A stretch of DNA of 34,579 nt from GCA-2862585 sp963991165 (lineage in GTDB: Bacteria; Bacteroidota; Bacteroidia; Flavobacteriales; UBA7312), in assembly GCA_963991165.1 (NCBI GenBank), contig CAXDOW010000007.1, forward strand, positions 1 to 34,579, written 5' to 3'. Within the stretch, counting starts at the first letter, position 1. Each line of letters opens with the position of its first letter. This document shows, piece by piece, positions 24,787 to 32,247 of this stretch. The notes beneath the pieces were generated by a model. That model did not search any database, had not been told where the DNA came from, and saw only the letters and a program-made list of their open reading frames with translations. The translations under genes were made by a program, and so were the position numbers.

Positions 24787-26864
24787 GATAACTTTATTGA
24801 AATAGACTGTCCTTTCATTATTGTATGTCCTTTTTGAATGGATTGATAGTTTACACTACCTCGTCCACTGTAATTAACTTTAAATCCATAATTCTCTAAT
24901 AAATAGAGTACATCACATAATGCCATGCCTTTTAGGCTAGGCATCCTGTTATTTTCTAATTGAGATTCTATGCGATGTATATTGAGTTCGACCTTGCCTG
25001 TTTTGGCACTTGTAAACACCCACTCTGATGAAGGACTATCATCAGAAATAGTTACGGAAATCTCATTGAATACCATTTCTAAGTCACCTTTATAACCATC
25101 TTTTGATACGGGCGCCATTTTATCCTCGGCCACTTGTGTTTGCTGTAATAAGACATCCGTATTATAGACGTAATCGGAGATTTTTCTAAAAACTGGAGCC
25201 GCTATATCTCCTCCGTAGTTACCATTCTGTAAGGGGTCATTAATCATAACAATACAAGCGTATTTTGGTTGCTCAGCTGGAAAATAACCAACGAACGACC
25301 CCATGTGTCTTTCTTTTGAATATATCCCATCAACTAATAATTGAGCCGTTCCGGTTTTACCAGCAATTTTATATTGAGATGTTTTGATGTTTTGAGCTGT
25401 CCCCAGCTCCACCACTTGCTCGAGCATAGTCTTTACCTTTTTAATGGTGGTCATTGAACAAATGGAGGGGTTTAGAATTTCTGGCGAATATGTTTTTTCA
25501 ATACGACCGTTGTTAACTATTGATTTCACAAAATAAGGCTTCATACGTTGGCCATTATTGGCAATAGCAGCGTAAAAACTTAATATTTGAAGAGGGGTCA
25601 ATTTTACGCCGTATCCTATCGACATCCATGGAAGAGTAGTTCCAGACCAATGAGTGGTATGCTTGGGGTGTCTGATAATTGGAGTAGCTTCTCCAGAAAG
25701 GGATAAACCTAATGGCTCATTAAGCCCCATGCTGTACAAACGATCAACAAATTGGGAGGGTTGTTTTCGATAATGTTTATCAATGAGCTTAGATATTCCC
25801 ACATTTGATGATTTAATAAATGATTTGTTGAGATCGATTTTGCCATACCCGCCTTCTCGAGAATCGCGCATGACTCTGTCGTAAAAAGTGGTGTTACCCC
25901 CCGTGGTGTTGACCGAATCGTCAATTTGTAAATAACCATCTTCAAGCCCCGCTATTACCGAAGCTAGTTTAAATGTTGAACCGGGTTCAACACTCTGACC
26001 AACAGCATAATTGAACCGTTCTACATATCTATCCTCTACCTTTTTTAGGTTAACAATGGCCTTGACTTTTCCTGTAGCAACCTCCATAAGGACTGTTGTG
26101 CCAAAATCAGCATCATGGTAGCGAAGTCTTTCTTCTAACGCCTTATGTGCAACGTCCTGAAAACGAACATCAATAGTAGTTACTACATCTTTTCCTGGGA
26201 TGGACTCTCGTTCTCGAATAGGCATCCATTCATTTCCTGCAAGACGCTGTTCTAGACGCTGCCCTTGCTTGCCTCTAAGCTCAAAGTTAAAAGCACCTTC
26301 AATACCAACCGACTTGGTGTTTATATTATGATAGCCAATTGTTCGACTGGCAATATCCTTAAATGGTTTTTCTCTGTTGTTTAGCTGTATGTAACGAAAG
26401 CCACCATCAAAACGCCCTTTATTAAAAATTGGAAATGTTTTAACGGCTTTTAACTGATTAAAATTGACATCCCTTTTAATAAGAGCATATCCCTTCTGCT
26501 TTACCCATACGGAATTAAGCAACTTCAAATATTCAGCGGCCGTTTTATCTTTAAAAAGAGTCGCTAATTGGGTTGCTAATTCTGAAGCATAACGGTCAAA
26601 AGTGACTTTATTTACTTGCCGTGTGTCCCATCTAATTTCATACTCTGGAATGGAGGTTGCCAAAAGTAACATCCCCTCTGAATAAATGTTACCTCTTGAA
26701 GCTGGCACGTCAACCGTTCTAGTAACATCATACTTATCAGTGCTCCATAAATGCGATTCAAAAAATTGGGTGTAAAGGGGCTGAAGAACAATTGCTACTC
26801 CCAATAATATCATAAAAAGATACACAGCAACTGCTCTTCTTTTTATGTTATTTGTTCGATTCAT
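24783..26864 (-). CDS. ftsI: Septal penicillin-binding protein FtsI (class B PBP) with PASTA domain
   Basis: A 693-residue monofunctional DD-transpeptidase that cross-links septal peptidoglycan and is a target of beta-lactams. It has an N-terminal transmembrane helix (about 11-29), a pedestal domain starting at VPASRGNIYS (53-62), and the transpeptidase motifs STFK with catalytic Ser296 (296-299), SSN (352-354) and KTGT (503-506). One PASTA domain (about 635-693, starting MPSLKGMALCDVLYLLENYGFKV) ends the protein; E. coli FtsI lacks it but it is frequent in Bacteroidota. ATGA overlap with ftsL. Confidence 0.96.
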   Translation of the reverse strand: MNRTNNIKRRAVAVYLFMILLGVAIVLQPLYTQFFESHLWSTDKYDVTRTVDVPASRGNIYSEGMLLLATSIPEYEIRWDTRQVNKVTFDRYASELATQLATLFKDKTAAEYLKLLNSVWVKQKGYALIKRDVNFNQLKAVKTFPIFNKGRFDGGFRYIQLNNREKPFKDIASRTIGYHNINTKSVGIEGAFNFELRGKQGQRLEQRLAGNEWMPIRERESIPGKDVVTTIDVRFQDVAHKALEERLRYHDADFGTTVLMEVATGKVKAIVNLKKVEDRYVERFNYAVGQSVEPGSTFKLASVIAGLEDGYLQIDDSVNTTGGNTTFYDRVMRDSREGGYGKIDLNKSFIKSSNVGISKLIDKHYRKQPSQFVDRLYSMGLNEPLGLSLSGEATPIIRHPKHTTHWSGTTLPWMSIGYGVKLTPLQILSFYAAIANNGQRMKPYFVKSIVNNGRIEKTYSPEILNPSICSMTTIKKVKTMLEQVVELGTAQNIKTSQYKIAGKTGTAQLLVDGIYSKERHMGSFVGYFPAEQPKYACIVMINDPLQNGNYGGDIAAPVFRKISDYVYNTDVLLQQTQVAEDKMAPVSKDGYKGDLEMVFNEISVTISDDSPSSEWVFTSAKTGKVELNIHRIESQLENNRMPSLKGMALCDVLYLLENYGFKVNYSGRGSVNYQSIQKGHTIMKGQSISIKLS

Positions 26865-27208
26865 TTTTTTGTATTTATAACTAATGGTTGCTCGTTGTTA
26901 ATGATTAGCCCCTGATTTACCACCAATGCTTGTACCTCGGTTTGCTTACTTTGAAACATGAGTTGAGATTTGGTGGTAATATATTCTGCTCTCAAGTCTT
27001 TAAGCTGACGTTCTAATGAAGAAATTGTTCTGATATGGTTTTCAGATTGGTACGAATTATTAATGTAAAAAACCAATAAAGCACAGATGTACAAAGAGAA
27101 AGGCAATAGTTCAAAAAGTCCTTTTTCTAAAAACCTGCCACTAACAACTTCTGAAAAATAACTTTGTCGTTCTTTTTTAGGTTGATATGATTTCTTCAAG
27201 TCTTTCAT
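26861..27208 (-). CDS. ftsL: FtsL-like cell division protein
   Basis: A 115-residue bitopic protein with a basic cytoplasmic N terminus (KKSYQPKKERQ), one transmembrane helix (about 32-50) and an extracytoplasmic coiled coil (about 58-90, ISSLERQLKDLRAEYITTKSQL). This layout and the position between rsmH and ftsI identify the divisome scaffold FtsL, which works with FtsB and FtsQ to activate FtsWI. Sequence conservation is weak. It is joined to both neighbours by 4-base ATGA overlaps. Confidence 0.87.
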   Translation of the reverse strand: MKDLKKSYQPKKERQSYFSEVVSGRFLEKGLFELLPFSLYICALLVFYINNSYQSENHIRTISSLERQLKDLRAEYITTKSQLMFQSKQTEVQALVVNQGLIINNEQPLVINTKK

Positions 27209-28104
27209 TTTATTTTCTCACTAATTCTCAACTTGGCACTTCTCGATCTAGGATTTTCTGAAATTTCTTGCTCAGAAGCCACAATGGGTTTTCTATTGAT
27301 GGGCTTTAAAACAACTTTTGGAGTACCAAAGAAATCGGTCTCAATTTGTCCTTCAAAGTTGCCTGACTTAATGATGTTTTTAACCATTCTATCTTCTAGA
27401 GAATGATATGAAATGATGGACAATCGCCCACCTTCTTTTAATAAATCTATAGACTGTATAAGTAATGCCTTGAGTGCTTTAAGTTCATCATTTACTTCAA
27501 TTCTGATGGCTTGAAACAGTTGAGCTAACAACTTATTTTTCTTGTGACTAGGAAATTGACTTGAAACGACTTTTATTAAGTCCTCGGTTGACTCAATAGG
27601 GCATTGCTGTCTTGATTCGTCGATTTTTTTAGCCAAACTAAACGCATTTCTCAGCTCGCCATAATGCTTGAATATGCGACATAAATCACTTAGCTCAAAG
27701 TCGTTAATTACTTCTTTGGCCGACAGCGACTGATGCCGGTTCATGCGCATATCCAGCGGCCCCTCTTGACGAATAGAAAAACCTCTATCGGCAGTATCAA
27801 ATTGGTAGGAAGAAACACCCAAATCAGCAAGAATTCCATCTACTTGCTCAACCCCTTCTAGTCTGAGGAATTTCTTCATAAAACGAAAGTTTTGTTCTAT
27901 CAAAACAAAGCGTTGATCATCAATGGTATTGGACGCTGCATCGGCATCTTGATCGAACGCAAACAACATGCCTTTATTCAGCTGTTGTAAGATGAACTTT
28001 GAATGGCCACCCCCACCAAAAGTAGCGTCAACGTAAATGCCATCGGGATGAATGTTTAACCCCTCTACAGATTCATTCAACAAAACTGGCTGATGATACA
28101 TCAT
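27205..28104 (-). CDS. rsmH: 16S rRNA (cytosine(1402)-N(4))-methyltransferase
   Basis: This SAM-dependent methyltransferase (MraW) modifies C1402 in the ribosomal P site. The 299-residue protein has YHQPVLLNESVEGL (3-16), the SAM loop DATFGGGGHS (26-35), DGILADLGVSSYQFD, RGFSIRQEGPLDMRMN and the C-terminal RLSIISYHSLEDRMVKN and NPRSRSAKLR. M1 (28104) and M2 (28101) are both possible starts. It follows mraZ by 3 bases and is the second gene of the dcw cluster. Confidence 0.97.
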   Translation of the reverse strand: MMYHQPVLLNESVEGLNIHPDGIYVDATFGGGGHSKFILQQLNKGMLFAFDQDADAASNTIDDQRFVLIEQNFRFMKKFLRLEGVEQVDGILADLGVSSYQFDTADRGFSIRQEGPLDMRMNRHQSLSAKEVINDFELSDLCRIFKHYGELRNAFSLAKKIDESRQQCPIESTEDLIKVVSSQFPSHKKNKLLAQLFQAIRIEVNDELKALKALLIQSIDLLKEGGRLSIISYHSLEDRMVKNIIKSGNFEGQIETDFFGTPKVVLKPINRKPIVASEQEISENPRSRSAKLRISEKIK

Positions 28105-28107
28105 TGA

Positions 28108-28569
28108 TTACTCTTCTTTAGTGGTGTTTCCCATTACTTCTTCTGCTAAGTCAGCAAAATCGGCTGTGGCATCATTTAATACTTTTTCGTATTGTTCTTT
28201 ATCCCAAATCTCGACCATGTTGAGAGAACATGACAGAACAATGTTTTTAGAAAGCGAGGCGTATGAAATCAAATCTTTTGAAATCTGAAGTCTAAAATTG
28301 GAGTCGACCTCAATCATTTTAACACCGGCTGTAAATAGGCGGATAAAATCATTATTCTTTTTTACAAAGCGATTGAGCTTATTAACCTCAGTCATTAGCG
28401 TATTCCACTCTGTATAAGGGTGTATTTCTAAACATCTACTAAAAACAGAGCGCTTCAAAACAAAGCCATTTTCCATGACTGGCAATAATTGCTTTTTTAA
28501 CACAGAGGGCAACATTAGCCGTCCTTTAGCATCAATTTTACACTCATATGTTCCAATCAAACTTAGCAT
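28108..28569 (-). CDS. mraZ: Transcriptional regulator MraZ
   Basis: A 153-residue DNA-binding protein with two AbrB-like (SpoVT/MraZ) repeats. The first starts LIGTYECKIDAKGRLMLPSVLKKQL, the second around VKMIEVDSNFRLQISKDLISYA. MraZ forms a ring and binds direct repeats upstream of its own operon; in E. coli it represses the dcw cluster. ATG 28569 gives the canonical N terminus, whereas the open frame continues to 28755 through the promoter and operator, so the longer start is rejected. A matching operator lies 40-66 bases upstream. Confidence 0.95.
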   Translation of the reverse strand: MLSLIGTYECKIDAKGRLMLPSVLKKQLLPVMENGFVLKRSVFSRCLEIHPYTEWNTLMTEVNKLNRFVKKNNDFIRLFTAGVKMIEVDSNFRLQISKDLISYASLSKNIVLSCSLNMVEIWDKEQYEKVLNDATADFADLAEEVMGNTTKEE

Positions 28570-28581
28570 GTTTACTCGATA

Positions 28582-28591
28582 GAAGTGGTAA
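28582..28591 (+). repeat. Inverted fourth MraZ-box copy
   Basis: GAAGTGGTAA on the plus strand at 28582-28591 repeats the MraZ-box unit (AAAGTGG then TAA, one mismatch) in the opposite orientation to the three upstream copies. It covers the predicted mraZ transcription start. Confidence 0.45.
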
Positions 28592-28598
28592 ATATAAA

Positions 28599-28606
28599 CA
28601 AATATA
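28599..28606 (-). promoter_or_regulatory. Bacteroidota -7 box (TATATTTG) of the mraZ/dcw promoter
   Basis: Exact TAnnTTTG on the minus strand, 29 nt before ATG 28569, with the MraZ repeats starting 3 bases upstream. The predicted leader is about 22-25 nt. The rest of this roughly 160-base gap holds the operator and the opposing hydrolase promoter. Confidence 0.6.
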
Positions 28607-28608
28607 CT

Positions 28609-28635
28609 CCACTTTTTACCACTTTTTACCACTTT
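28609..28635 (-). promoter_or_regulatory. MraZ operator: three AAAGTGG direct repeats
   Basis: On the minus strand three perfect copies of AAAGTGG lie at 28629-28635, 28619-28625 and 28609-28615, each separated by TAA, giving an exact 10-bp period (one helical turn). Established: E. coli MraZ binds repeated TGGGN boxes, and a mollicute MraZ binds repeated AAAGTG(T/G). The repeats cover the position of the -33 element relative to the -7 box at 28599-28606, so bound MraZ should block the dcw promoter. Confidence 0.85.
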
Positions 28636-28717
28636 GTTGATAAATTCTGACACTTTTTTTAAATTCTGGACTAAATGAGCCCAAATTGACATAAAGAAAG
28701 AATACAAGTATTTTACG

Positions 28718-28725
28718 TATTTTTG
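28718..28725 (+). promoter_or_regulatory. Bacteroidota -7 box (TATTTTTG) before the hydrolase
   Basis: Exact TAnnTTTG on the plus strand, ending 7 nt before ATG 28733. The predicted transcription start falls at or within about 3 nt of the start codon. Confidence 0.5.
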
Positions 28726-28732
28726 CTCCGCG

Positions 28733-29506
28733 ATGATTAAAAATTTAAATGTCATTAAAGAAGAGGGCTTCGAGTACGTCGAAATGGGCGATGGTCCAAC
28801 TATCGTTTTGCTTCACGGACTAATGGGAGGTATTGAAAATTTTGAAAGCATAATTCCTGGTCTTAGCGAGTCAGGATATAAAGTTATTGGACCCATTTTA
28901 CCACTTTTTGAAAAGCCCCTCATTCACACAAACATCAATACTTTCAAAAAATACTTGTTTCGTTTTTTGACATTTAAAAACATTGACAAAGTCTCTTTAT
29001 TAGGCAATTCACTTGGTGGCCATATTGCTCTTGTTTTTGCACAAGAACATCCAGAAATGGTCGATTCCCTGATTCTTACTGGCAGCTCTGGGCTATATGA
29101 AAATTCTATGGGTGATACTTTTCCAAGAAGAGGAGATTATGATTACATAAAAACAAAAACCGAGGAAGTTTTTTACGACCCAAAAATGGCTACCAAAGAA
29201 CTGGTTGACAATGTATTTGAGATAGCTAACAACCGAAACTCCGTCATTCGATTATTGGCCATGGCTAAGTCGGCCATTCGTCACAATATGAGCAAAGATA
29301 TTCCTAAGCTCGACTTTCCAGTTTGTTTAATTTGGGGGAAACAAGATAGTGTAACACCTCCCCATGTGGCTAAGGAATTCCATGCTTTATTTAAACGCTC
29401 TGATTTATTTTGGATAGATCGCTGTGGTCACTCACCTATGTGGGAACACCCCATTATTTTTCAAAATATTTTAGTGGAGTGGCTCAAATCGAACGTTAAA
29501 AATTAA
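28733..29506 (+). CDS. Alpha/beta hydrolase
   Basis: A 257-residue alpha/beta-fold hydrolase. The oxyanion-side motif is LLHGLMGG (26-33). The nucleophile elbow GNSLGG places the catalytic Ser at 93. The acid is probably Asp205 (WGKQDSVTPP) and the base His233 (CGHSPMWEHP). The complete triad argues for an active esterase, lipase or C-C hydrolase, but the substrate cannot be read. It is divergent from mraZ and 2 bases upstream of engB, with which it probably shares a transcript. An in-frame 14-base match to the MraZ operator lies in its coding sequence. Confidence 0.92.
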   Translation: MIKNLNVIKEEGFEYVEMGDGPTIVLLHGLMGGIENFESIIPGLSESGYKVIGPILPLFEKPLIHTNINTFKKYLFRFLTFKNIDKVSLLGNSLGGHIALVFAQEHPEMVDSLILTGSSGLYENSMGDTFPRRGDYDYIKTKTEEVFYDPKMATKELVDNVFEIANNRNSVIRLLAMAKSAIRHNMSKDIPKLDFPVCLIWGKQDSVTPPHVAKEFHALFKRSDLFWIDRCGHSPMWEHPIIFQNILVEWLKSNVKN

Positions 29507-29508
29507 TC

Positions 29509-30108
29509 ATGTTAATCAAGAATGCACAGTTTGTTGTTAGCAATACTGATGTAAAAAAGTGTCCTCAACCAACTCTTCCTGAATATGCTTTTATAGGACG
29601 ATCTAATGTTGGCAAATCATCACTCATAAACATGCTGACTAATAGAACGAATTTGGCAAAAGTCTCTGGCAAACCAGGAAAAACCCAACTTATCAATCAT
29701 TTTCTCATCAATAATAGCTGGTATCTAGTTGATTTACCTGGATATGGATACGCCAAGGTATCTAAATCAAAACGACAGGAATTTTCACAATTTATAAAAA
29801 ACTACCTCCTAAACAGGCAAAATTTAATGTGTTTGTTTGTTTTGTTGGACTCTCGCTTAACCCCTCAAGCCATCGATTTGGAGTTTATGCAATGGTTGGG
29901 TGAACACAAGGTGCCATTTGTTATGTGTTTCACAAAACAGGATAAATTATCCAAAAAAAAGAGTACTGACAATCTCAAAGACTATCAGAAAGAGATGTTG
30001 TTACAGTGGGAAGAATTGCCACCCATTTTTTTAAGCTCATCGACCGAAAGCTTGGGCAAAGAGTCTATTCTCAGTTTTATTGAAGAAACGAATTCTCTAT
30101 TTCAATAG
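29509..30108 (+). CDS. engB: Ribosome biogenesis GTP-binding protein EngB (YsxC/YihA)
   Basis: A 199-residue TRAFAC-class GTPase needed for late 50S subunit assembly. G1 is GRSNVGKSSL (30-39), the switch I threonine lies in KPGKTQLINHF, G3 is DLPGYGYAKV (75-84), G4 is TKQDK and G5 is SSSTES. Length matches the family. It follows the hydrolase directly and overlaps the 3' end of the convergent gldC by 12 bases. Confidence 0.97.
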   Translation: MLIKNAQFVVSNTDVKKCPQPTLPEYAFIGRSNVGKSSLINMLTNRTNLAKVSGKPGKTQLINHFLINNSWYLVDLPGYGYAKVSKSKRQEFSQFIKNYLLNRQNLMCLFVLLDSRLTPQAIDLEFMQWLGEHKVPFVMCFTKQDKLSKKKSTDNLKDYQKEMLLQWEELPPIFLSSSTESLGKESILSFIEETNSLFQ

Positions 30109-30423
30109 TTTGTCAGCAAAATGCTGACAAAAATCGCGCATATCAGCCGCCATCTTGTCTTGGTTAGTCGCTCTTTCAAGCGTATCAGCCATTGACGCTA
30201 ACATTTGATAGAAAAAATAGGTCATCTCGTCAGTTGTCATTTCTTTCGTCCAAAGGTCTATTCGAAGAGATTCTTTGGATTTGGAATCCCAAAAAGATAA
30301 AAATGCGGCTTTACACTCAGTTAGCTCTTGTTGGCCATCACTGGCTTGCCATTGTATTTTCTCAGGCACATGATTTTGATCTAATTCTATCTGGACTGAA
30401 ATCTCTGATTTTTTGGTGGTCAT
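30097..30423 (-). CDS. gldC: Gliding motility protein GldC
   Basis: A 108-residue cytosolic protein, acidic in composition, reading KSEISVQIELDQNHVPEKIQW near the N terminus, then WDSKSKESLRIDLWTKEMT and a helical C terminus. This matches the small GldC family of gliding Bacteroidota. In Flavobacterium johnsoniae GldC enhances gliding but is not essential; its biochemical role is unknown. Its ATG overlaps the gldB stop (ATGA), as expected for the gldB-gldC pair. The last codons overlap the end of engB and contain a perfect hairpin. Confidence 0.93.
   Translation of the reverse strand: MTTKKSEISVQIELDQNHVPEKIQWQASDGQQELTECKAAFLSFWDSKSKESLRIDLWTKEMTTDEMTYFFYQMLASMADTLERATNQDKMAADMRDFCQHFADKLLK
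30109..30131. terminator. Perfect 9-bp hairpin at the convergent engB/gldC junction
   Basis: TTTGTCAGC (30109-30117), loop AAAAT, GCTGACAAA (30123-30131). The stem begins on the base after the engB stop and lies within the last codons of gldC. There is no T tract outside the stem in either direction, so it may be a bidirectional pause/terminator or a 3'-end stabiliser rather than a classical intrinsic terminator. Confidence 0.4.
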
Positions 30424-31394
30424 TTTGGACGGTATTTAGATTGATTTAAAATATACTGGGCATCTTGAATGCCTAACAGTTCTTTAACACTTACATCGGA
30501 TCGATTGGCCATAAACTGACGGACAATGTTCCACCCAACCCATATAGGAACTTGACCGGGCGACTCCGCAGGCATTCCTCTAGTATAAGGGGCTGGCTTC
30601 ATGTATTTATTGACTAAGAATTGATCGTTGGAATAAAGCAATCCTTCTTCAATGAGGAATTTCCAAATTGAAAATTCGTTTTCCTCACACCAGCTTAACT
30701 GCTCTTGAGAATAGCCCATGTATATATATGAGGGCTGGTTTTTTAAATATTCACTAAGGACATACTTTATTTTACCATAATGAATCATTTGAGACAAAAA
30801 GTCGGTATGTTCAGATTTAAACTCGGATTCTAACCATCCTTCAAAAGCGACAGAAACCATATAGTTTGATTGAAATCGCTGATGCATATAGGCAGGAAAT
30901 TTATGTGTGATGTGTTGATAGTATGGGGCATCTTTACCAAGAAACATTTCTAAGCCAATGCCTAAGGTACTATCAGTCGCAATGGCAATGTAGTTAAACC
31001 CTCCAAAAAAGGGCACAATGGTAGGGACAATACGATCTGGAAAGGCCTTGTTATAATAATAAAAAGCTTCTGAAAATTCCTTTTCAAACGGTGAAAAATC
31101 AGCGTATTTACGACTTAGTTCTTGGTATGGTTTTTGAAAATCAGTTTCGTTTTGAAATGCCAATAACGAATCTTGAAAGGATTGGGGAGGCAGAAAAATC
31201 ACATTTTCGGAATAAACTTTCCAAAAGTAACCGTACTCTTGGAGCAAATCATCGTAAAACGCGTCTGAAGGATCTGTTACATACAAACTATCCAATCGCA
31301 AGACCTTCAAATTTTCATAAGCCATGTGATTGTTCTGACAGGAGAACAAACAACCAATAATGATAAAAAACAAACGAAACATAGCTCTTTTCAT
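30420..31394 (-). CDS. gldB: Gliding motility lipoprotein GldB
   Basis: A 324-residue lipoprotein with a signal peptide (MKRAMFRLFFIIIGCLFSC) and probable lipidated Cys19. The mature part reads LKVLRLDSLYVTDPSDAFYDDLLQ, later PTIVPFFGGFNYIAIATDSTLGIGLEMFLG, and ends with AESPGQVPIWVGWNIVRQFM. The IVP-x-FG and lGigLemfLG segments and the WVGWqIVRqfM end are typical of GldB, a protein required for gliding in F. johnsoniae. It resembles the DUF2268 putative Zn-protease fold, but I see no HExxH. It is divergent from nadE, 35 bases away. Confidence 0.94.
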   Translation of the reverse strand: MKRAMFRLFFIIIGCLFSCQNNHMAYENLKVLRLDSLYVTDPSDAFYDDLLQEYGYFWKVYSENVIFLPPQSFQDSLLAFQNETDFQKPYQELSRKYADFSPFEKEFSEAFYYYNKAFPDRIVPTIVPFFGGFNYIAIATDSTLGIGLEMFLGKDAPYYQHITHKFPAYMHQRFQSNYMVSVAFEGWLESEFKSEHTDFLSQMIHYGKIKYVLSEYLKNQPSYIYMGYSQEQLSWCEENEFSIWKFLIEEGLLYSNDQFLVNKYMKPAPYTRGMPAESPGQVPIWVGWNIVRQFMANRSDVSVKELLGIQDAQYILNQSKYRPK

Positions 31395-31414
31395 GGCATA
31401 AAATTACGATTTAT

Positions 31415-31422
31415 TAACTTTG
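31415..31422 (+). promoter_or_regulatory. Bacteroidota -7 box (TAACTTTG) before nadE
   Basis: Exact TAnnTTTG in the 35-base gldB-nadE gap, ending 7 nt before ATG 31430. The predicted leader is 0-3 nt. Confidence 0.5.
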
Positions 31423-31429
31423 CTGGACT

Positions 31430-32209
31430 ATGAAGGCAAAAGAATGTGTAAATTATATTAGCAAATGGCTTTCCGACTATTTAACTCAATCCAAATTAAA
31501 AGGTTATGTGGTTGGTGTTTCGGGTGGTATAGATTCGGCAGTTACGTCCACATTGGTGGCGCAAACTGGCTTTCCTGTTTTATGTCTAGAACTACCTATT
31601 TTACAAGAGCAGCACCAAATTGTACGCGCCAAAGAGCATATAGCTTGGCTGGAAAACCGTTTTGAAAATGCACAATCACTTAGCGTTGATTTAAGCTCTG
31701 TTTTTCAGAATTTTGAACAAGTTGTCACTTTAGATGACAATACGGATAGTCATTTCATCTCTCTAGTAAATGCTAAAGCACGTCTGAGAATGACAACCTT
31801 GTATTATTACGCTCAACTGTATTCTTTTTTAGTAGTTGGTACGGGAAATAAAGTTGAAGATTTTGGCATTGGCTTTTTTACCAAATACGGAGATGGAGGA
31901 GTCGATATTAGCCCCATTGCTGATTTATTAAAGTCTGAGGTTTATACTTTAGGTGACCATTTAGGAATTGTTGATTCCATTATGAGTGCCCCACCTACCG
32001 ATGGCTTGTGGAACGACGATCGAACTGACCAAGAGCAAATTGGCGCCACGTACGATGAATTAGAGTGGGCCATGTCTTTTCTCGGGGAGGCTGAAAATCT
32101 ATCGGACAGACAACAATTTGTTTTGAAAAAATTTCACCAACTAAACGCTGTTAATAAACACAAAATGCACCCCATTCCAGTTTGTGTTATTCCAAATAAT
32201 TTAAAATAA
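31430..32209 (+). CDS. nadE: NAD(+) synthase, ammonia-dependent type
   Basis: This enzyme catalyses the last step of NAD synthesis, amidating deamido-NAD with ammonia and ATP. The 259-residue protein has the PP-loop SGGIDSAV (31-38), VGTGNKVEDFGIGFFTKYGDGGVDISPIADLLKS-type core near 140-170, and PPTDGLW further on. There is no N-terminal glutaminase domain, so it uses free ammonia or a separate glutaminase. Length matches short NadE. It is divergent from gldB, an arrangement I associate with flavobacteria. Confidence 0.95.
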   Translation: MKAKECVNYISKWLSDYLTQSKLKGYVVGVSGGIDSAVTSTLVAQTGFPVLCLELPILQEQHQIVRAKEHIAWLENRFENAQSLSVDLSSVFQNFEQVVTLDDNTDSHFISLVNAKARLRMTTLYYYAQLYSFLVVGTGNKVEDFGIGFFTKYGDGGVDISPIADLLKSEVYTLGDHLGIVDSIMSAPPTDGLWNDDRTDQEQIGATYDELEWAMSFLGEAENLSDRQQFVLKKFHQLNAVNKHKMHPIPVCVIPNNLK

Positions 32210-32247
32210 TACGGTCTTAAAGCCCTTACATAATTTTCAATTACACT

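Noticed and set aside
28570..28755. N-terminal extension of mraZ to 28755
   Set aside because: It would run through the -7 box and the MraZ operator and adds 62 residues with no counterpart in MraZ. ATG 28569 gives the canonical start.
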